This document shows, piece after piece, positions 7,977 to 18,032 of a DNA stretch of 64,000 bases. The translations under genes and the position numbers were made by a program. Every line of letters begins with the position of its first letter. Position 1 is the stretch's first letter. The notes under the pieces were generated by a model. It made no database searches. It had not been told where the DNA came from and saw only the letters and a program-made list of their open reading frames with translations. This DNA comes from Pseudomonas protegens CHA0 (lineage in GTDB: Bacteria > Pseudomonadota > Gammaproteobacteria > Pseudomonadales > Pseudomonadaceae), in contig NC_021237.1 in the NCBI RefSeq assembly GCF_000397205.1, positions 3,597,001-3,661,000 of the forward strand. The letters run 5' to 3'.

Positions 7977-9830
7977 TCAGGCGAGAACGATGCCGGAACC
8001 GTTGAGGTGCTCCAGGCTGACCCCCACCAGGGTCACCGAGTCCTGGCCGAAGGTCAGCACCGTGTCGTTACCACTGCTGCTGGCATGAGCCCGATAGTCC
8101 TGGTCCGGCAGCACGCCGCTCACCCCCATGAACACCAGCTTGTCGCCACCCTGGTAGCCGAGGATGCGGTCCTGGCCGAAATGCCCGGCGAACAGAAAGG
8201 TATTGTTGCCGCCTCCGGCTTCCATCAGGTCGTTGCCGGCACCGCCAACGAACACGTCGTTGCCCTGGCCGCCGATCAGGTGGTCGTTGCCGTCCAGGCC
8301 GAACAGCCAGTCGCCGCCGGCATGGGCCTTGAGCACGTTGTCGCCCGCATCGCCCCTGACCGACGAGGCGTACTGGGTAACCTGCCCGCCGGCCTTGAGG
8401 CCCTGGTCGGTGACCTGGTGGATCACATCGTCCTTGAACAGGCCCCAGAGAAAGCCCGGCTCCTTGCTCTGGATCGCGCCAATGTCGCGGGTCATGCTGA
8501 TACCGCCATTGGCGTCGCGCAGGTACAGGGTCCCGGCGCCGTCGCTGGCAAAGCTGTAGTTCTTGACCGACTGCTGCAGGTCCAGGGTGTTGCTGCCCTG
8601 GCCGCCGAGGATGATGTTGTAGCCGCCGCTGTCGCGGAACGTATCGTTGCCGGCCCGGCCTTCCAGGTAGTCGTTGCCGCTGCCGCCCTGGATCAGGTCG
8701 TTGCCGTCGCTGCCGATGATGAAGGTGCTGCCCTTGTGGGTCTCGGCATTGCGGTTGAGGTCCTGGACCCAGGTACTGGCCCGGGCCGGGTCCGACAGGT
8801 TGGCTACCACGATGGTGGAGTCCTTGCTGGTGAAGTCGTAGAACTTCGACTCCAGCACCCGGGTCAGGCCGTCGCCGTAGCCGGTGGGCAGGTGGGAGAG
8901 CCAGGTGGGAATGTTGAGGATCGAGAACGGCAGCACATTCCACAGGGTCGAGGCGTAATGGTCGTTGAAGTTGACGATGTTGTTGGTCGCCGAGTCCTGG
9001 TGGGCGTCATGCACCCCGAGGGACGACAGGTTGAAGGTTGAGCCGTCCAGGGCGCGGAACACCGGGTCGTTCTCGTAGCCGATGTTCAGCACCTTGTCGC
9101 TGGCGCTCTGGGTCGGCGAGGCGTAGGCGATGTAGTTGGAATCCTTGTAGAACCCCGACCAGCGTTCGCTGCTCAGGTCCGCCAGGCTGTTGACCCCCAG
9201 CCCGCCCAGGCTGTGGCCGCTAACCAGGACATCCTTGCCCGACAGGCCATTGGCCTGGGCGAAAGCCGCCACATCTCCCAGCAGCTTGCCGAACGCCTCG
9301 CCGGCATAGTTCTTCGCATAGTCCTTGGGCCCCAGGGCCGCCAGCAGGTCGTTGATCACATCACCGATGGTGTCACTGATCACCGATTCCCGTGGCCCGC
9401 TGGTGCCGCGAAAGGCAATGCCGATGGACTCCAGGTGGCCCTGGGCATCGTACTTGCCGAGGATTTCCACCTGGGCCGTGCCGTAGCCGGCCTTCTCGCC
9501 AAAGAAGGTTCCCCGGCCATCGACCTTGCCGTCGTAGCCCAGTTGCTGGGCGCTGATGGTGGACCAGCCGGCCTGGTGCAGGGCATCCAGCGCGGCCTTC
9601 TCGGAGTCGGGGTTCCAGGGAATGCCGGGGATTACCCCCTGGGAATTGCCGCTGCCGATCAGCGCCGTGACCAGGGTCGCCGGCAGGCCCAGGCCGAAGC
9701 CGTTGTGCTGGTAGCCCTCGGCAAAACCGTTGTCGATGTTGTGGTAGGAGTACAGGGTGATCGCCAGCGCATCGGAAAACAGCGCCTTGGAGTCACTTGC
9801 AGTGAAGTTCTTGTAGTCAAACACACCCAT
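7977..9830 (-). CDS. pueA: Family I.3 RTX lipase / polyester polyurethanase PueA
   Basis: ATG 9830 follows AGAGG by 8 bases; the 617-residue length equals that of Pseudomonas I.3 lipases such as PML of strain MIS38 and PueA. The catalytic triad falls where known for PML: S207 in GHSLGG, D255 in YENDPVF, H313 in WLSHLPTG. Glycine-rich calcium-binding RTX repeats lie at about 373-411 (GSDGNDLIQGGSGNDYLEG) and again near 515-545. The C-terminus is a hydrophobic type I secretion signal without N-terminal signal peptide, so AprDEF is the probable exporter. The sequence around residues 40-90, which contains lid 1 of PML, is present here and absent from PueB. The enzyme hydrolyses triglycerides and polyester polyurethane in related strains. 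Confidence 0.95.
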   Translation of the reverse strand: MGVFDYKNFTASDSKALFSDALAITLYSYHNIDNGFAEGYQHNGFGLGLPATLVTALIGSGNSQGVIPGIPWNPDSEKAALDALHQAGWSTISAQQLGYDGKVDGRGTFFGEKAGYGTAQVEILGKYDAQGHLESIGIAFRGTSGPRESVISDTIGDVINDLLAALGPKDYAKNYAGEAFGKLLGDVAAFAQANGLSGKDVLVSGHSLGGLGVNSLADLSSERWSGFYKDSNYIAYASPTQSASDKVLNIGYENDPVFRALDGSTFNLSSLGVHDAHQDSATNNIVNFNDHYASTLWNVLPFSILNIPTWLSHLPTGYGDGLTRVLESKFYDFTSKDSTIVVANLSDPARASTWVQDLNRNAETHKGSTFIIGSDGNDLIQGGSGNDYLEGRAGNDTFRDSGGYNIILGGQGSNTLDLQQSVKNYSFASDGAGTLYLRDANGGISMTRDIGAIQSKEPGFLWGLFKDDVIHQVTDQGLKAGGQVTQYASSVRGDAGDNVLKAHAGGDWLFGLDGNDHLIGGQGNDVFVGGAGNDLMEAGGGNNTFLFAGHFGQDRILGYQGGDKLVFMGVSGVLPDQDYRAHASSSGNDTVLTFGQDSVTLVGVSLEHLNGSGIVLA

Positions 9831-9943
9831 GGTATTGCCTCTTCTGTTGTTGGAATTGTCAGAGCAAACGCATGCCGCCCAAGCCCCATGGCGGGACTCG
9901 GGCAACTCGGTGAAGGGCCGGGGGACTGCTGGCTACCCGGCCT

Positions 9944-12900
9944 TCAGAACTGCCAGTCCAGGGTCAAGCCGACCCCGTGACTCTTGTCCCGGGCCCCCAG
10001 CAACCCGTTGTAATCCAGGTTGACCCGAGTCCCTCGGCCCACGGCCATGCCGGCCCGGGCGCCAATGACCGCGGCGTCGCGATCCAGGGACAGGCTCTGC
10101 ACCTTGAAGCCCTGCCCGCCCTCGACGAACCCCAGGTTCATCGTGGCGTCGGTGGGGCTCAGGTGGTGCTGCCAACCCAGGGTAGCCGACAGCTCCAGGC
10201 TTCGGGTCGAGCTCAGTTGCAGGCGTTGGCCAGCGCGCAGGCCCAGGGTCGTGAGCCAGGCCTCGCGGTGGTCATCCGCGCCCCTCAAGGCCGCGTCGCC
10301 GCCCTTCTCCTTGAAGCTGTCGCTGGCCACATTGACATAAGCCAGGTTAGCGAAGGGTTCAAGCGCCAGGGGTTGCAGGTCCAGGCTCCAGGCGGCCTCG
10401 GTGAACAGCTGGGCGCTCTGGGCGTCACGCTTGGTCTTGAGCCGCTCGGATTCCCCGGCAAACTGCAACTCGCGCTTGACGTCGATGCGGTGCCAGCTGT
10501 AGGAACCGCCCACACTCAGGCGCACGGCATCCAGTTGCTGGCCGACATAGGCCCCCAGGTGGTAGCTGTCGACCTTGGCCGAGGAATGGGTACCGTCGCC
10601 CATGTTCAGGGAACTGTCGCTGTAGCCACCGAACAGCCCCAGGCGCCGGCCCTCGCCCACTTCACCATCCACCCCGGCCAGCAAGCCGCCGATGGAGGTG
10701 TTGTAGCCGGCCTGGGAATGCCCGCCATCGGCCTTGCCCCAGGCGCCCAGGACCTTGAACCAGGCGCCTTCATCAAGGCTCTGGGTGCCGTTGCCGACAG
10801 CCCCGGCGTCCTGGCGCAGGCGCTCGCCCATGGTGTCGCGCAGGTAACGGCCCTGGTTGATCAGGACACTGGCCACCGCCGGGTGGATCTCCCCGGACAA
10901 TTGCTGGAAGGCCTGCTGGGCACTGGCGGCAGTCGGCGCCAGCAGCAGGCTTTCGAACAGCGGGCTGCCGGCCCCCAGTTGCTCGGCGGCAGCCGCCACC
11001 GACACCTGGTTGTCGGTCAGGCCGACACTGGCGAACGAGCGCGCACTGCGCTGCACCGCCAACTGCACACCAGTGGCCGAGTAGTCCAGGCTGCCGGCAA
11101 GAAACAGGTAGCTGGGCAACACCGTGCCGAAGCTGCCCTGGACCCCGCCCGCCGCATCGAGGATGTCGAACTGGCGCCCCAGCACGCTGCCGCTGCCAGT
11201 GCCCGAAGGCTCCAGGACCATGGCCAGGTTGGCCCCGGCAATGGTCACCTGGCCGCTGCTGACGATCCGGTCGCTGGCGGTCGGCGACACCTCCACGGCG
11301 TAGGTCGAGCCCGGCTGGAAGGTCACGTCGCCGGCCACGTTCAGGGTGCCGATGGAGTTGCCTGGGGCTACCGTGGCCCCGGCGTTGGCCGTCAGCCCGC
11401 CGATCCGGCCATTGCCGCCGAGGGTTGCGCCCTGGTTCACCGTCACCGCCGACGTCAGGCTGCCGTTGACCGCCAGGCGGCCCTGGTTGACCAGGGTCGG
11501 GCCGGCGTAGCTGTTGTTGCCGCTGAGCACCAGGGTGCCGATGCCCTCCTTGGTCAGGCCGCCATGGCCGCTGATGTCGTTGCTCCAGATGTCGAAGCCG
11601 CAGTTGAACTGGGTACAGCGCCGCTGGGTGGGCTTGCCGGCGTCCAGCAGCGCTCCCACCCCCGGCAGGTTGGCTACCCACTGGGACGAGCCATAGGCGC
11701 CATCGATCCGCAGTTCCTGGGGGATGTCCTGCTCGGTGACCAGCATGCCCGGGCCGCGAATGCCCTTTTGCAGGTCGATCATGCCCCAGCCATACAGCTC
11801 GTCGATGCCCGGGGCGCCCATGTCCCGGGCGGTGGTGCGCAGCACCCCGGCGATCTGCGCCGCATCCATGTAGGGAAAGCGTTCCATCAGTACCGCTGCC
11901 GCACCGGCGGCATGGGGCGCGGCCATCGAGGTGCCGTTCTTGTTGGCGTAGCCGACCGTCATGTCTTCCAGGCTGGTGCCGCCGATCACGGCGCTGTAGA
12001 TCCGGGTACCCGGGGCCGAGACACAGAAGCTCGCGGTGTAGCCGCAGCGTGAGGAAAAGGTACTGATGGTGTAAGGCTCGGCGCTGCTGGTGTCCGGGTT
12101 CTGCTGCAAGGCCGCCACTGTCAGCCACTGCGGGGCGATTTCCGGGACGAAATAGCCCAGCCCGGCGATGGCGTCCGGATTGTTCAGGTTGTAGTCGTTG
12201 CCGGCGGCGAAGATGGTCAGCACGCCACTGCGGGCCGCATTGATGGCACCGTCATAGGCACCGCCTTGCAAGGTGCCGAGCAAGGGCCGGATCTGGCTGA
12301 ACTGGGCCTGGGCGTCACTCAGGCCGAAGTGCGGGAACGCCGGATCGCGCCCGCCCTTGGCGAATGCGTCGGTGATGCCGATGCCCCAGCTGTTGTTGAT
12401 GATCCGCGCGCCACTGGCTACCAGGCCGTCCCAGCCGGCCTTGTACACCGCCCCATCGTTGCCCAGGATGATGCCGTCCTCGGGGCCGGGGTCGCCGTTC
12501 TCGGCACTGATGATCTGGGCGTCGAAGGCCACCCCATGCATGGCGCCGCCATCGCGGCTGCCGGCGGCGATACCGCCCACGTGAGTGCCGTGGGAACCGA
12601 GCTTGCCGTCCGAGCCTACCGAGGGCGTGCCGTCATAACGGAAGGCGTCTCCAGCCTTTACCGGAATGTAGGGATCGGTGTACTGGCGGATGCCGCTGGT
12701 CACCAGGGTGATGACCTTGTCGCTGCCGGCGAACTCGGGGTGCTGGGCATACACCGGCTGGTCGAAGATCCCCAGCTTGATGCCCTGGCCGGTGTAGCCG
12801 GCGGCATAGGCACTGTCGGCATGTATCGCCCCCAGGCCCCAGTCGGCCTTGAATTCGGCGCTGCGCCAACTGGCGGCGTCGCCGAGCTTGCCGGTTTCCA

Positions 12901-13051
12901 CATAGGGCGCCGCCTGGGCACCAGTGGCCAGGGCCAGGCAACCGGCCAGGGCGCTGGCCAGCGGGCTGTACGCCCAGGGTAGCTGCCGGCAGCGAGGCCA
13001 TCCGGAGCGGGTATTGCGAAGATGCGGTTGTCCAGGTTGAAACTGCTTCAC
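9944..13051 (-). CDS. pspB: Subtilisin-like serine protease autotransporter (PspB-like)
   Basis: GTG 13051 is preferred because AAGG ends 9 bases upstream; ATG 13060 directly abuts that AAGG. This gives 1035 residues. Order: signal sequence to about residue 48 (ALATGAQA), an S8 protease domain with D97, H154 (SHGTHVGG) and S375 (NGTSMAAPH), a passenger linker with autotransporter repeats (GNNSYAGPTLVNQGRLAVNG, GNSIGTLNVAGDV), and a C-terminal beta-barrel of about 280 residues ending in WQF. It is therefore a type V secreted protease. The catalytic Asp is in IFDQP rather than the usual DSG/DTG. It is a paralogue of the adjacent pspA. The A/B symbol follows the pueB-pspA-pspB-pueA order I recall from P. 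chlororaphis. Confidence 0.92.
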   Translation of the reverse strand: MKQFQPGQPHLRNTRSGWPRCRQLPWAYSPLASALAGCLALATGAQAAPYVETGKLGDAASWRSAEFKADWGLGAIHADSAYAAGYTGQGIKLGIFDQPVYAQHPEFAGSDKVITLVTSGIRQYTDPYIPVKAGDAFRYDGTPSVGSDGKLGSHGTHVGGIAAGSRDGGAMHGVAFDAQIISAENGDPGPEDGIILGNDGAVYKAGWDGLVASGARIINNSWGIGITDAFAKGGRDPAFPHFGLSDAQAQFSQIRPLLGTLQGGAYDGAINAARSGVLTIFAAGNDYNLNNPDAIAGLGYFVPEIAPQWLTVAALQQNPDTSSAEPYTISTFSSRCGYTASFCVSAPGTRIYSAVIGGTSLEDMTVGYANKNGTSMAAPHAAGAAAVLMERFPYMDAAQIAGVLRTTARDMGAPGIDELYGWGMIDLQKGIRGPGMLVTEQDIPQELRIDGAYGSSQWVANLPGVGALLDAGKPTQRRCTQFNCGFDIWSNDISGHGGLTKEGIGTLVLSGNNSYAGPTLVNQGRLAVNGSLTSAVTVNQGATLGGNGRIGGLTANAGATVAPGNSIGTLNVAGDVTFQPGSTYAVEVSPTASDRIVSSGQVTIAGANLAMVLEPSGTGSGSVLGRQFDILDAAGGVQGSFGTVLPSYLFLAGSLDYSATGVQLAVQRSARSFASVGLTDNQVSVAAAAEQLGAGSPLFESLLLAPTAASAQQAFQQLSGEIHPAVASVLINQGRYLRDTMGERLRQDAGAVGNGTQSLDEGAWFKVLGAWGKADGGHSQAGYNTSIGGLLAGVDGEVGEGRRLGLFGGYSDSSLNMGDGTHSSAKVDSYHLGAYVGQQLDAVRLSVGGSYSWHRIDVKRELQFAGESERLKTKRDAQSAQLFTEAAWSLDLQPLALEPFANLAYVNVASDSFKEKGGDAALRGADDHREAWLTTLGLRAGQRLQLSSTRSLELSATLGWQHHLSPTDATMNLGFVEGGQGFKVQSLSLDRDAAVIGARAGMAVGRGTRVNLDYNGLLGARDKSHGVGLTLDWQF

Positions 13052-13125
13052 TACGACCATCCTTAGTTGTATGGGCAATCGACCGGCGCGACGACGCTCT
13101 GCGCCGGGGTATGGCGACCGGCGCT

Positions 13126-16104
13126 TCAGAAGCGCCAGTCGAGGTTCAGCCCCACGTTGTGGAACTGTTCGGCATTGCCCAGCTGGCCCTGGTAATCCAG
13201 GCTCAGGTCCAGCTGGGCGGTGACTCCAAGGCGCGCCTGAAGCCCCAGCAGCGCCGCATCCCGGGACGCGCTTGCGCTGTCCACGGCAAAGCTCGGGCCG
13301 CCGCTGGCGAATGCCAGGTGCTGGCTGGAAGTGTCATGCCCCAGGCGGTGCTGCCAGGCCAGGCTGCTGGACAGCTCCAGGGGCTGGCCGCGGCTCAGGC
13401 TGAGACGCTTCAGGCCCCGGGCCCCCAGGCTGCCCAGCAGGGCCTCGGCGCTGTCGTCCCCGGCGCGCAGGGCCGCGGCGTCGCCCTTCTCGTGGAAGGC
13501 GTCACGCTGCAGGTGCAGGTAGGCCAGGTTGGCGAAGGGCTCCAACGTCAGGGCCGGTAGCTGCAGCCGATACGCTGCCTCGCTGAACAGCTGGCTGCTG
13601 CGGCCGTCGATCCGGGCCTTCTGCTTGGCGCTGGCTTCGGCGTATTGCAGGTCGCGGCGCACCTGGGCGCTATGCCAGCTGTGGCTGGCCCCCAGGCTCA
13701 GGCGCAGGTCGCCCAGGTCGCGCCCGGCATAGGCGCCCAGGTGGTAGCTGTCGATCTGCGCGCTGGAGTGGCTGGCGCCGCCCATGCGCAGCGAGGTGTC
13801 GCTGTAGCCGGCGGCCAGGCCGACCCGCGTGTCCGCGTCCAGGTCGCGGTCCAGCCCCAGCAGCACCCCACTGCCCTTGCCCTGGTAGGAACTGTGGCCC
13901 GAGTCGCCGTCAGTGCGCGCCTGCCCACCCAGGCCCTTGATCCAGAAACTCGCCTCGCCCTCCCCGGCATTTGGCCCCGGGCGCTGCAAGCGCTGGCCAA
14001 AGGCCTCGCGCAGGTCGCGGCCCTGATTGAGCAGGCTCTGCTCCAGGGCCGGGTAGATCTCCCCGGACAACTGTTGCAACGCCCCTTGAGCCGAAGCCGG
14101 CGAGGCCGACAGCAGCAGGCTTTCGTAGACCGGGTCGGCCGTGCCCAACTGCTCCACCGCCGTGGCCACCGCGCGCTGGTTGGGGCTGGCGGCCACGCTG
14201 GCAAAGGTCGCGGCGCTGCGCACCAGGCCCAGTTGCACGCCGCTGGCGGAGTAATCGACCACCGCGCCGAGAAACAGGTAGTTGGGTTGCACCAGGGCGA
14301 ACTGGCCATCGATACCGCCCGCGGCCTGCAAAATGTCGAACTGGCGCCCGACCAGCCCCCGGACCTGCCCGGCGCTGAGCAGGTTGGCGTTGTGTTCCAG
14401 GCTCAGGCTGAGCTGGGCGCCCTCCAGATGCGCCCGGCCGCCGGCGACGATACGGTCGCTGGCGGTCGGCGACAGCTCCACGGCGTAGGTCGAACCTGGC
14501 TGGAAACTCACATCGCCGGCCACATTCAGGGTGCCGATGGAGTTGCCCGGGGCCACGCGCGCGCCGCGGGTCGCGGTCAGCGCCGCGACCTGCCCGCTGC
14601 CACCCAGGCTCGCGCCACTGTTGACCGTGACCGCGGATACCAGGCTGCCATTGACCACCAGCAGCCCGCCATCGACCGTGGTCGGCCCGCGATAGCTACT
14701 GTCACCGCTGAGCAACAGCCAGCCGGCCCCGGACTTGACCAGGCTGCCCTGGTACAGGCGCTGCGCGGCCGCCGCATCCCGGGCCATGCCGACCGCGTAG
14801 TCGGTCAGTTCCTGCTGGCTGGCCTGGGCCCCCGGGCCCTGCTCCCAGCCACGATCCTTGAGGGTCTGTTGCCAGGCCTGGTGCTCGGCGGCATCCTCCA
14901 CCTGGCGCTGGGCCAGGGCCTGGTCGGAGATGCCGTTGCTCCACACATCGCCCTGCCCGGCCTCCAGGTTGACCTTGAGTTCCCCCAGCAACTGCCCGGG
15001 CCCGTGCAATGCCCGGCCCAGGTCCGGCACGCCCCAGCCCACCAGGCTGCCAGGGGCCTGGGTCAGCGAGCCATCGAGCTGGCGGGCGGTGGTCAGCAGC
15101 ACCTGCAGGGCCTGCTGGTTGTCCAGATAGGGGTAGCGCTCCATCACCAGGGCCAGGGCCCCGGTGGCATGGGGCGCGGCCATCGAAGTGCCGTTGTAGG
15201 TGGCGTAGCCGCCCCCGGGCACAGTGCTGGTGATGGCCGCGCCGGGCGTGGCCAGGCACCAGTACTTGGCGATCCCGCACTGGTTGTATTTCTGCTGGTT
15301 GTTCTTATCCAGGCCCGAGACCGCCAGCCAGTGCCCTTCCAGCTCCGGCTGAAAATACGGCAGTGCCGATCGCACGCTGGCATTGGCATAGCCGCTGTTG
15401 CCGGCGCTGAAGACGTTGATCACCCCCTGGCGCGAGACCTGCGCCGCCGCATCGAGCCAGGTGTCCTGGCCGAAGTGCTGGGCATAGGCGGCGTGCAGGC
15501 CCTGGAGGGTCTGGTAGCTGACGTCCTTGGGCTGGCTGCCCCAGCTGTTGTTGATGACCCGCACCCCGGCGTCGGCCAGGGCACCGTACACCGCCTGGAA
15601 ATAGCGCGGGTCGGGGCCCGGGCCGAAGAGCATGCTGTCGTTGCCGTTGGTGTTGCCGACGTAGACCTGGGCATTGAAGGCCACCCCATGCATGCCGTTG
15701 CCGTCGCGGGCGGCGCCCATGGTACCGGTGACGTGAGTGCCGTGGGTGTCGTTGTTGGCGTTGAGCACCCCGGACACCTGGAACCCGCTGCCGTCCTGGT
15801 AGCTGCCGCTGGCGATCACCGGGTGAAAGCGCAGGGACGAGGCTTCGGCATGGGCCGCATCGAAGCCCGAATCCAGGGCACCGATCTTGACCCCGCTACC
15901 GGTAAGGCCGGCGGCGTAGGCCTGGTTCGCCTGCATCCGGTCCAGGCCCCAGTCCTGCAGGTATTCGGCGGAGCGCCAGCTGGCGGCATCACCGGGGCGA
16001 CCGGTTTCCTGGTAGGCCGCCTGGGCCCCACCCGGCAAGTTCGCGGCAAACGCCAGGAACACCCCGGCCGCCAGCACATTGAGCTGATGAACATTCACAT
16101 CCAT
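13126..16104 (-). CDS. pspA: Subtilisin-like serine protease autotransporter (PspA-like)
   Basis: ATG 16104 has AGAGAAG 8 bases upstream; 992 residues. A signal peptide ends near GGAQA (residue 29). The S8 catalytic residues are D78 (ALDSGFD), H121 (DTHGTHVTG) and S307 (NGTSMAAPH). A passenger linker with the repeat GNSIGTLNVAGDV is nearly identical to the one in pspB, and the C-terminal autotransporter barrel ends in WRF. Two Cys (about 276 and 283) sit between the catalytic His and Ser. It is separated from pspB by 74 bp and from pueB by 193 bp. The long stretches shared with pspB show tandem duplication. Confidence 0.92.
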   Translation of the reverse strand: MDVNVHQLNVLAAGVFLAFAANLPGGAQAAYQETGRPGDAASWRSAEYLQDWGLDRMQANQAYAAGLTGSGVKIGALDSGFDAAHAEASSLRFHPVIASGSYQDGSGFQVSGVLNANNDTHGTHVTGTMGAARDGNGMHGVAFNAQVYVGNTNGNDSMLFGPGPDPRYFQAVYGALADAGVRVINNSWGSQPKDVSYQTLQGLHAAYAQHFGQDTWLDAAAQVSRQGVINVFSAGNSGYANASVRSALPYFQPELEGHWLAVSGLDKNNQQKYNQCGIAKYWCLATPGAAITSTVPGGGYATYNGTSMAAPHATGALALVMERYPYLDNQQALQVLLTTARQLDGSLTQAPGSLVGWGVPDLGRALHGPGQLLGELKVNLEAGQGDVWSNGISDQALAQRQVEDAAEHQAWQQTLKDRGWEQGPGAQASQQELTDYAVGMARDAAAAQRLYQGSLVKSGAGWLLLSGDSSYRGPTTVDGGLLVVNGSLVSAVTVNSGASLGGSGQVAALTATRGARVAPGNSIGTLNVAGDVSFQPGSTYAVELSPTASDRIVAGGRAHLEGAQLSLSLEHNANLLSAGQVRGLVGRQFDILQAAGGIDGQFALVQPNYLFLGAVVDYSASGVQLGLVRSAATFASVAASPNQRAVATAVEQLGTADPVYESLLLSASPASAQGALQQLSGEIYPALEQSLLNQGRDLREAFGQRLQRPGPNAGEGEASFWIKGLGGQARTDGDSGHSSYQGKGSGVLLGLDRDLDADTRVGLAAGYSDTSLRMGGASHSSAQIDSYHLGAYAGRDLGDLRLSLGASHSWHSAQVRRDLQYAEASAKQKARIDGRSSQLFSEAAYRLQLPALTLEPFANLAYLHLQRDAFHEKGDAAALRAGDDSAEALLGSLGARGLKRLSLSRGQPLELSSSLAWQHRLGHDTSSQHLAFASGGPSFAVDSASASRDAALLGLQARLGVTAQLDLSLDYQGQLGNAEQFHNVGLNLDWRF

Positions 16105-16243
16105 GTTGATGACTTCTCTTGTTGTTGTTCTGGGATCGACTTTCCGTAACCGATCAGCAACCACGGCTTACTTCATGGGACTGGCTCCTTGAGGGTTCGC
16201 GCCCCACGCCCAGGGGCGCCTGCTGCGGGCAAAGCTGTCGCCG

Positions 16244-16269
16244 CCGCAGCCCTTTTCAGGGGGCTGCGG
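16244..16269 (-). terminator. 9-bp hairpin between pueB and pspA
   Basis: CCGCAGCCC (16244-16252) and GGGCTGCGG (16261-16269) form a perfect stem, 28 bases after the pueB stop. There is no T-run, so it may be an attenuator or an mRNA stabiliser. Nothing else is seen in this 193-bp gap. Confidence 0.45.
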
Positions 16270-16297
16270 GGCCTCTAGCGCTGGATATCGGTGAGGG

Positions 16298-17983
16298 TCA
16301 GGCGAAGACCAGGCCCGAACCCGAAAGGCTGTCCATGCCGACCCCCACCAGGGTCACCGAGAACTCGCCGACACTGAGCAGGGTGTCGTTGCCGTTCTGC
16401 GACAAATGCTGGCTGTAGTCGTAATGGGCGTCGACCCCGGGCACGCCCATGAACACCAGCTTGTCGGTGTTCTGGTAGCCGTGGATCAGGTCGAAGCCGA
16501 AGTTGCCGCTGAACAGGAAGGTATTGCCCCCGCCACCGCTGGAGTGCATGACGTCGTTGCCGGTGCCGCCGACGAAAGTCACGTTGGCCTTGTCGCTGCT
16601 CAGCAGGTCATCGCCGCCATGGCCGAACAGCCAGTCGCCATCGACGCTGGCTACCAGCGCATTGCCGTAGGCATCGCCGTTGAGGGAGTGGTTGTAGGCG
16701 GTCCACTGGTTGCCGTTCTGCAAGCCGTCGGCGGTGACGCTGTGGCTCACGTCCTTGCCGAACAGTTGCCACCAGCTTCCGGTCTCGTGGCTGACCAGGG
16801 CGCCGACGTCCCGGGTCATGCTGATGCCGCCGTAGGCATCACGGATATACAGGGTGCCGTCGCCGTCATTGGCGATGGAAAAGTTCTTCAGCGGCTGCTG
16901 CAGTTCCAGCACGTTATGGCCCTGCCCGCCATGGATGATGTTGTAGCCGCCGTCATCGCGGAAGCGATCATCGCCGGCCCCGCCATCCAGGTAGTCGTTG
17001 CCCTTGCCGCCGTGCAGCAGGTCGTTGCTCTGGGTGCCGATGATGAAGGTGCTGCCGGTGTGTTTTTCCGCGTACAGGTTGAGGTCCTTGACCCAGACCT
17101 GATCGCGCTTGCCCTCGGACAGGTTGGAAATAACCACGGTGGAGTCGCGGCTGGTCAGGTCATAGAAATCCGAGTTGATCAGGCGGTTGAGGCCGCCGGC
17201 GTAGTCCACCGCACTGTGGGCCGACCAGGACTGCGGATTGAGGATGCTCTGGGGAATCAACTTGCCCAGGAACGATGAATAGTGATCGGTGAAGCTGACG
17301 ATGTTGTTGGTCGCCGACTCCTGGGGCTTGTCGTGGGTGCCCAGGGACGAGGCGTTGAAATGAGTGCCGTCCAGGGCGCGGAACACCGGGTCGTTTTCAT
17401 AGCCGATGTTCAGCACCTGCGAGCTGTTGGCGCTCTGGGTCGGCGAGGCGAAGGCCACGTAGCTGGCGTCCTGGTAGAAGCCGCCCCAGTGATCGCTGCT
17501 CATGGCCGCCAGGCTGTTGACCCCAAGGCCGCCCAGGCTGTGGCCGGTGACCAGCACATCGCTGCCGCTCAAGCCCTGGGCCGCAGCAAAGGCCGCCACC
17601 TTGCCCAGCAGGTTGTCAAAGGCCAGGCGGCTGTAGTTGTCGGCAAAGCCCGACACGAAGGCCGCCTGCAAGTCGTTGATACCGTCCTTGAGGCTGTCGG
17701 TGCCGCGAAAGCTGATGCCGATGGACAGCAACTGCCCGGCCGCGTCGTATTTGCCCAGCACCTCGACCTGGGCGTCGCTGACAATCGCCTGCTCGCCGGA
17801 AATCGTGCCCTGGGCGCTGACGTTGCCCTGGTAGCCCAGCTGGCTGGCGCTGATGGGGCGCCAGGCGGTGCCCGGCAGCGCCTCGCCGGTGGGTGTGGAG
17901 GCGTACAGCGCCAGAGTAATGGCCTCGCTGTAGAGGGCCTTGCCGTCACCGCCAAGGGCGGTCTTGTAATCGAAGATACTCAT
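16298..17983 (-). CDS. pueB: Family I.3 RTX lipase / polyurethanase PueB, short-lid form
   Basis: The second ATG (17983) is chosen because AGAGGA lies 6 bases upstream of it but directly abuts the first ATG (17989); the product then begins MSIFDYK, like PueA (MGVFDYK). It has 561 residues. The triad is S149 (GHSLGG), D198 (YENDPVF) and H256 (SAHSAV). RTX repeats (GGKGNDYLDGGAGDD) and a C-terminal secretion signal follow. Relative to PueA it lacks about 48 residues near the N-terminus, which include lid 1 of PML, and about 10 residues in the lid 2 region. That matches the shorter polyurethanase PueB. It follows aprF by 49 bp, so it is probably in the apr operon. Confidence 0.94.
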   Translation of the reverse strand: MSIFDYKTALGGDGKALYSEAITLALYASTPTGEALPGTAWRPISASQLGYQGNVSAQGTISGEQAIVSDAQVEVLGKYDAAGQLLSIGISFRGTDSLKDGINDLQAAFVSGFADNYSRLAFDNLLGKVAAFAAAQGLSGSDVLVTGHSLGGLGVNSLAAMSSDHWGGFYQDASYVAFASPTQSANSSQVLNIGYENDPVFRALDGTHFNASSLGTHDKPQESATNNIVSFTDHYSSFLGKLIPQSILNPQSWSAHSAVDYAGGLNRLINSDFYDLTSRDSTVVISNLSEGKRDQVWVKDLNLYAEKHTGSTFIIGTQSNDLLHGGKGNDYLDGGAGDDRFRDDGGYNIIHGGQGHNVLELQQPLKNFSIANDGDGTLYIRDAYGGISMTRDVGALVSHETGSWWQLFGKDVSHSVTADGLQNGNQWTAYNHSLNGDAYGNALVASVDGDWLFGHGGDDLLSSDKANVTFVGGTGNDVMHSSGGGGNTFLFSGNFGFDLIHGYQNTDKLVFMGVPGVDAHYDYSQHLSQNGNDTLLSVGEFSVTLVGVGMDSLSGSGLVFA

Positions 17984-18032
17984 GCTCATTCCTCTTTTTT
18001 ATTGTCCCTGAGCCTGCGGTCGGCAAGGCCTC

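Noticed and set aside
13645..16149. Long plus-strand ORF opposite pspA
   Set aside because: It is a GC-rich antisense shadow of the autotransporter gene; the composition is Gly/Ala/Arg/Gln-rich with no domain.
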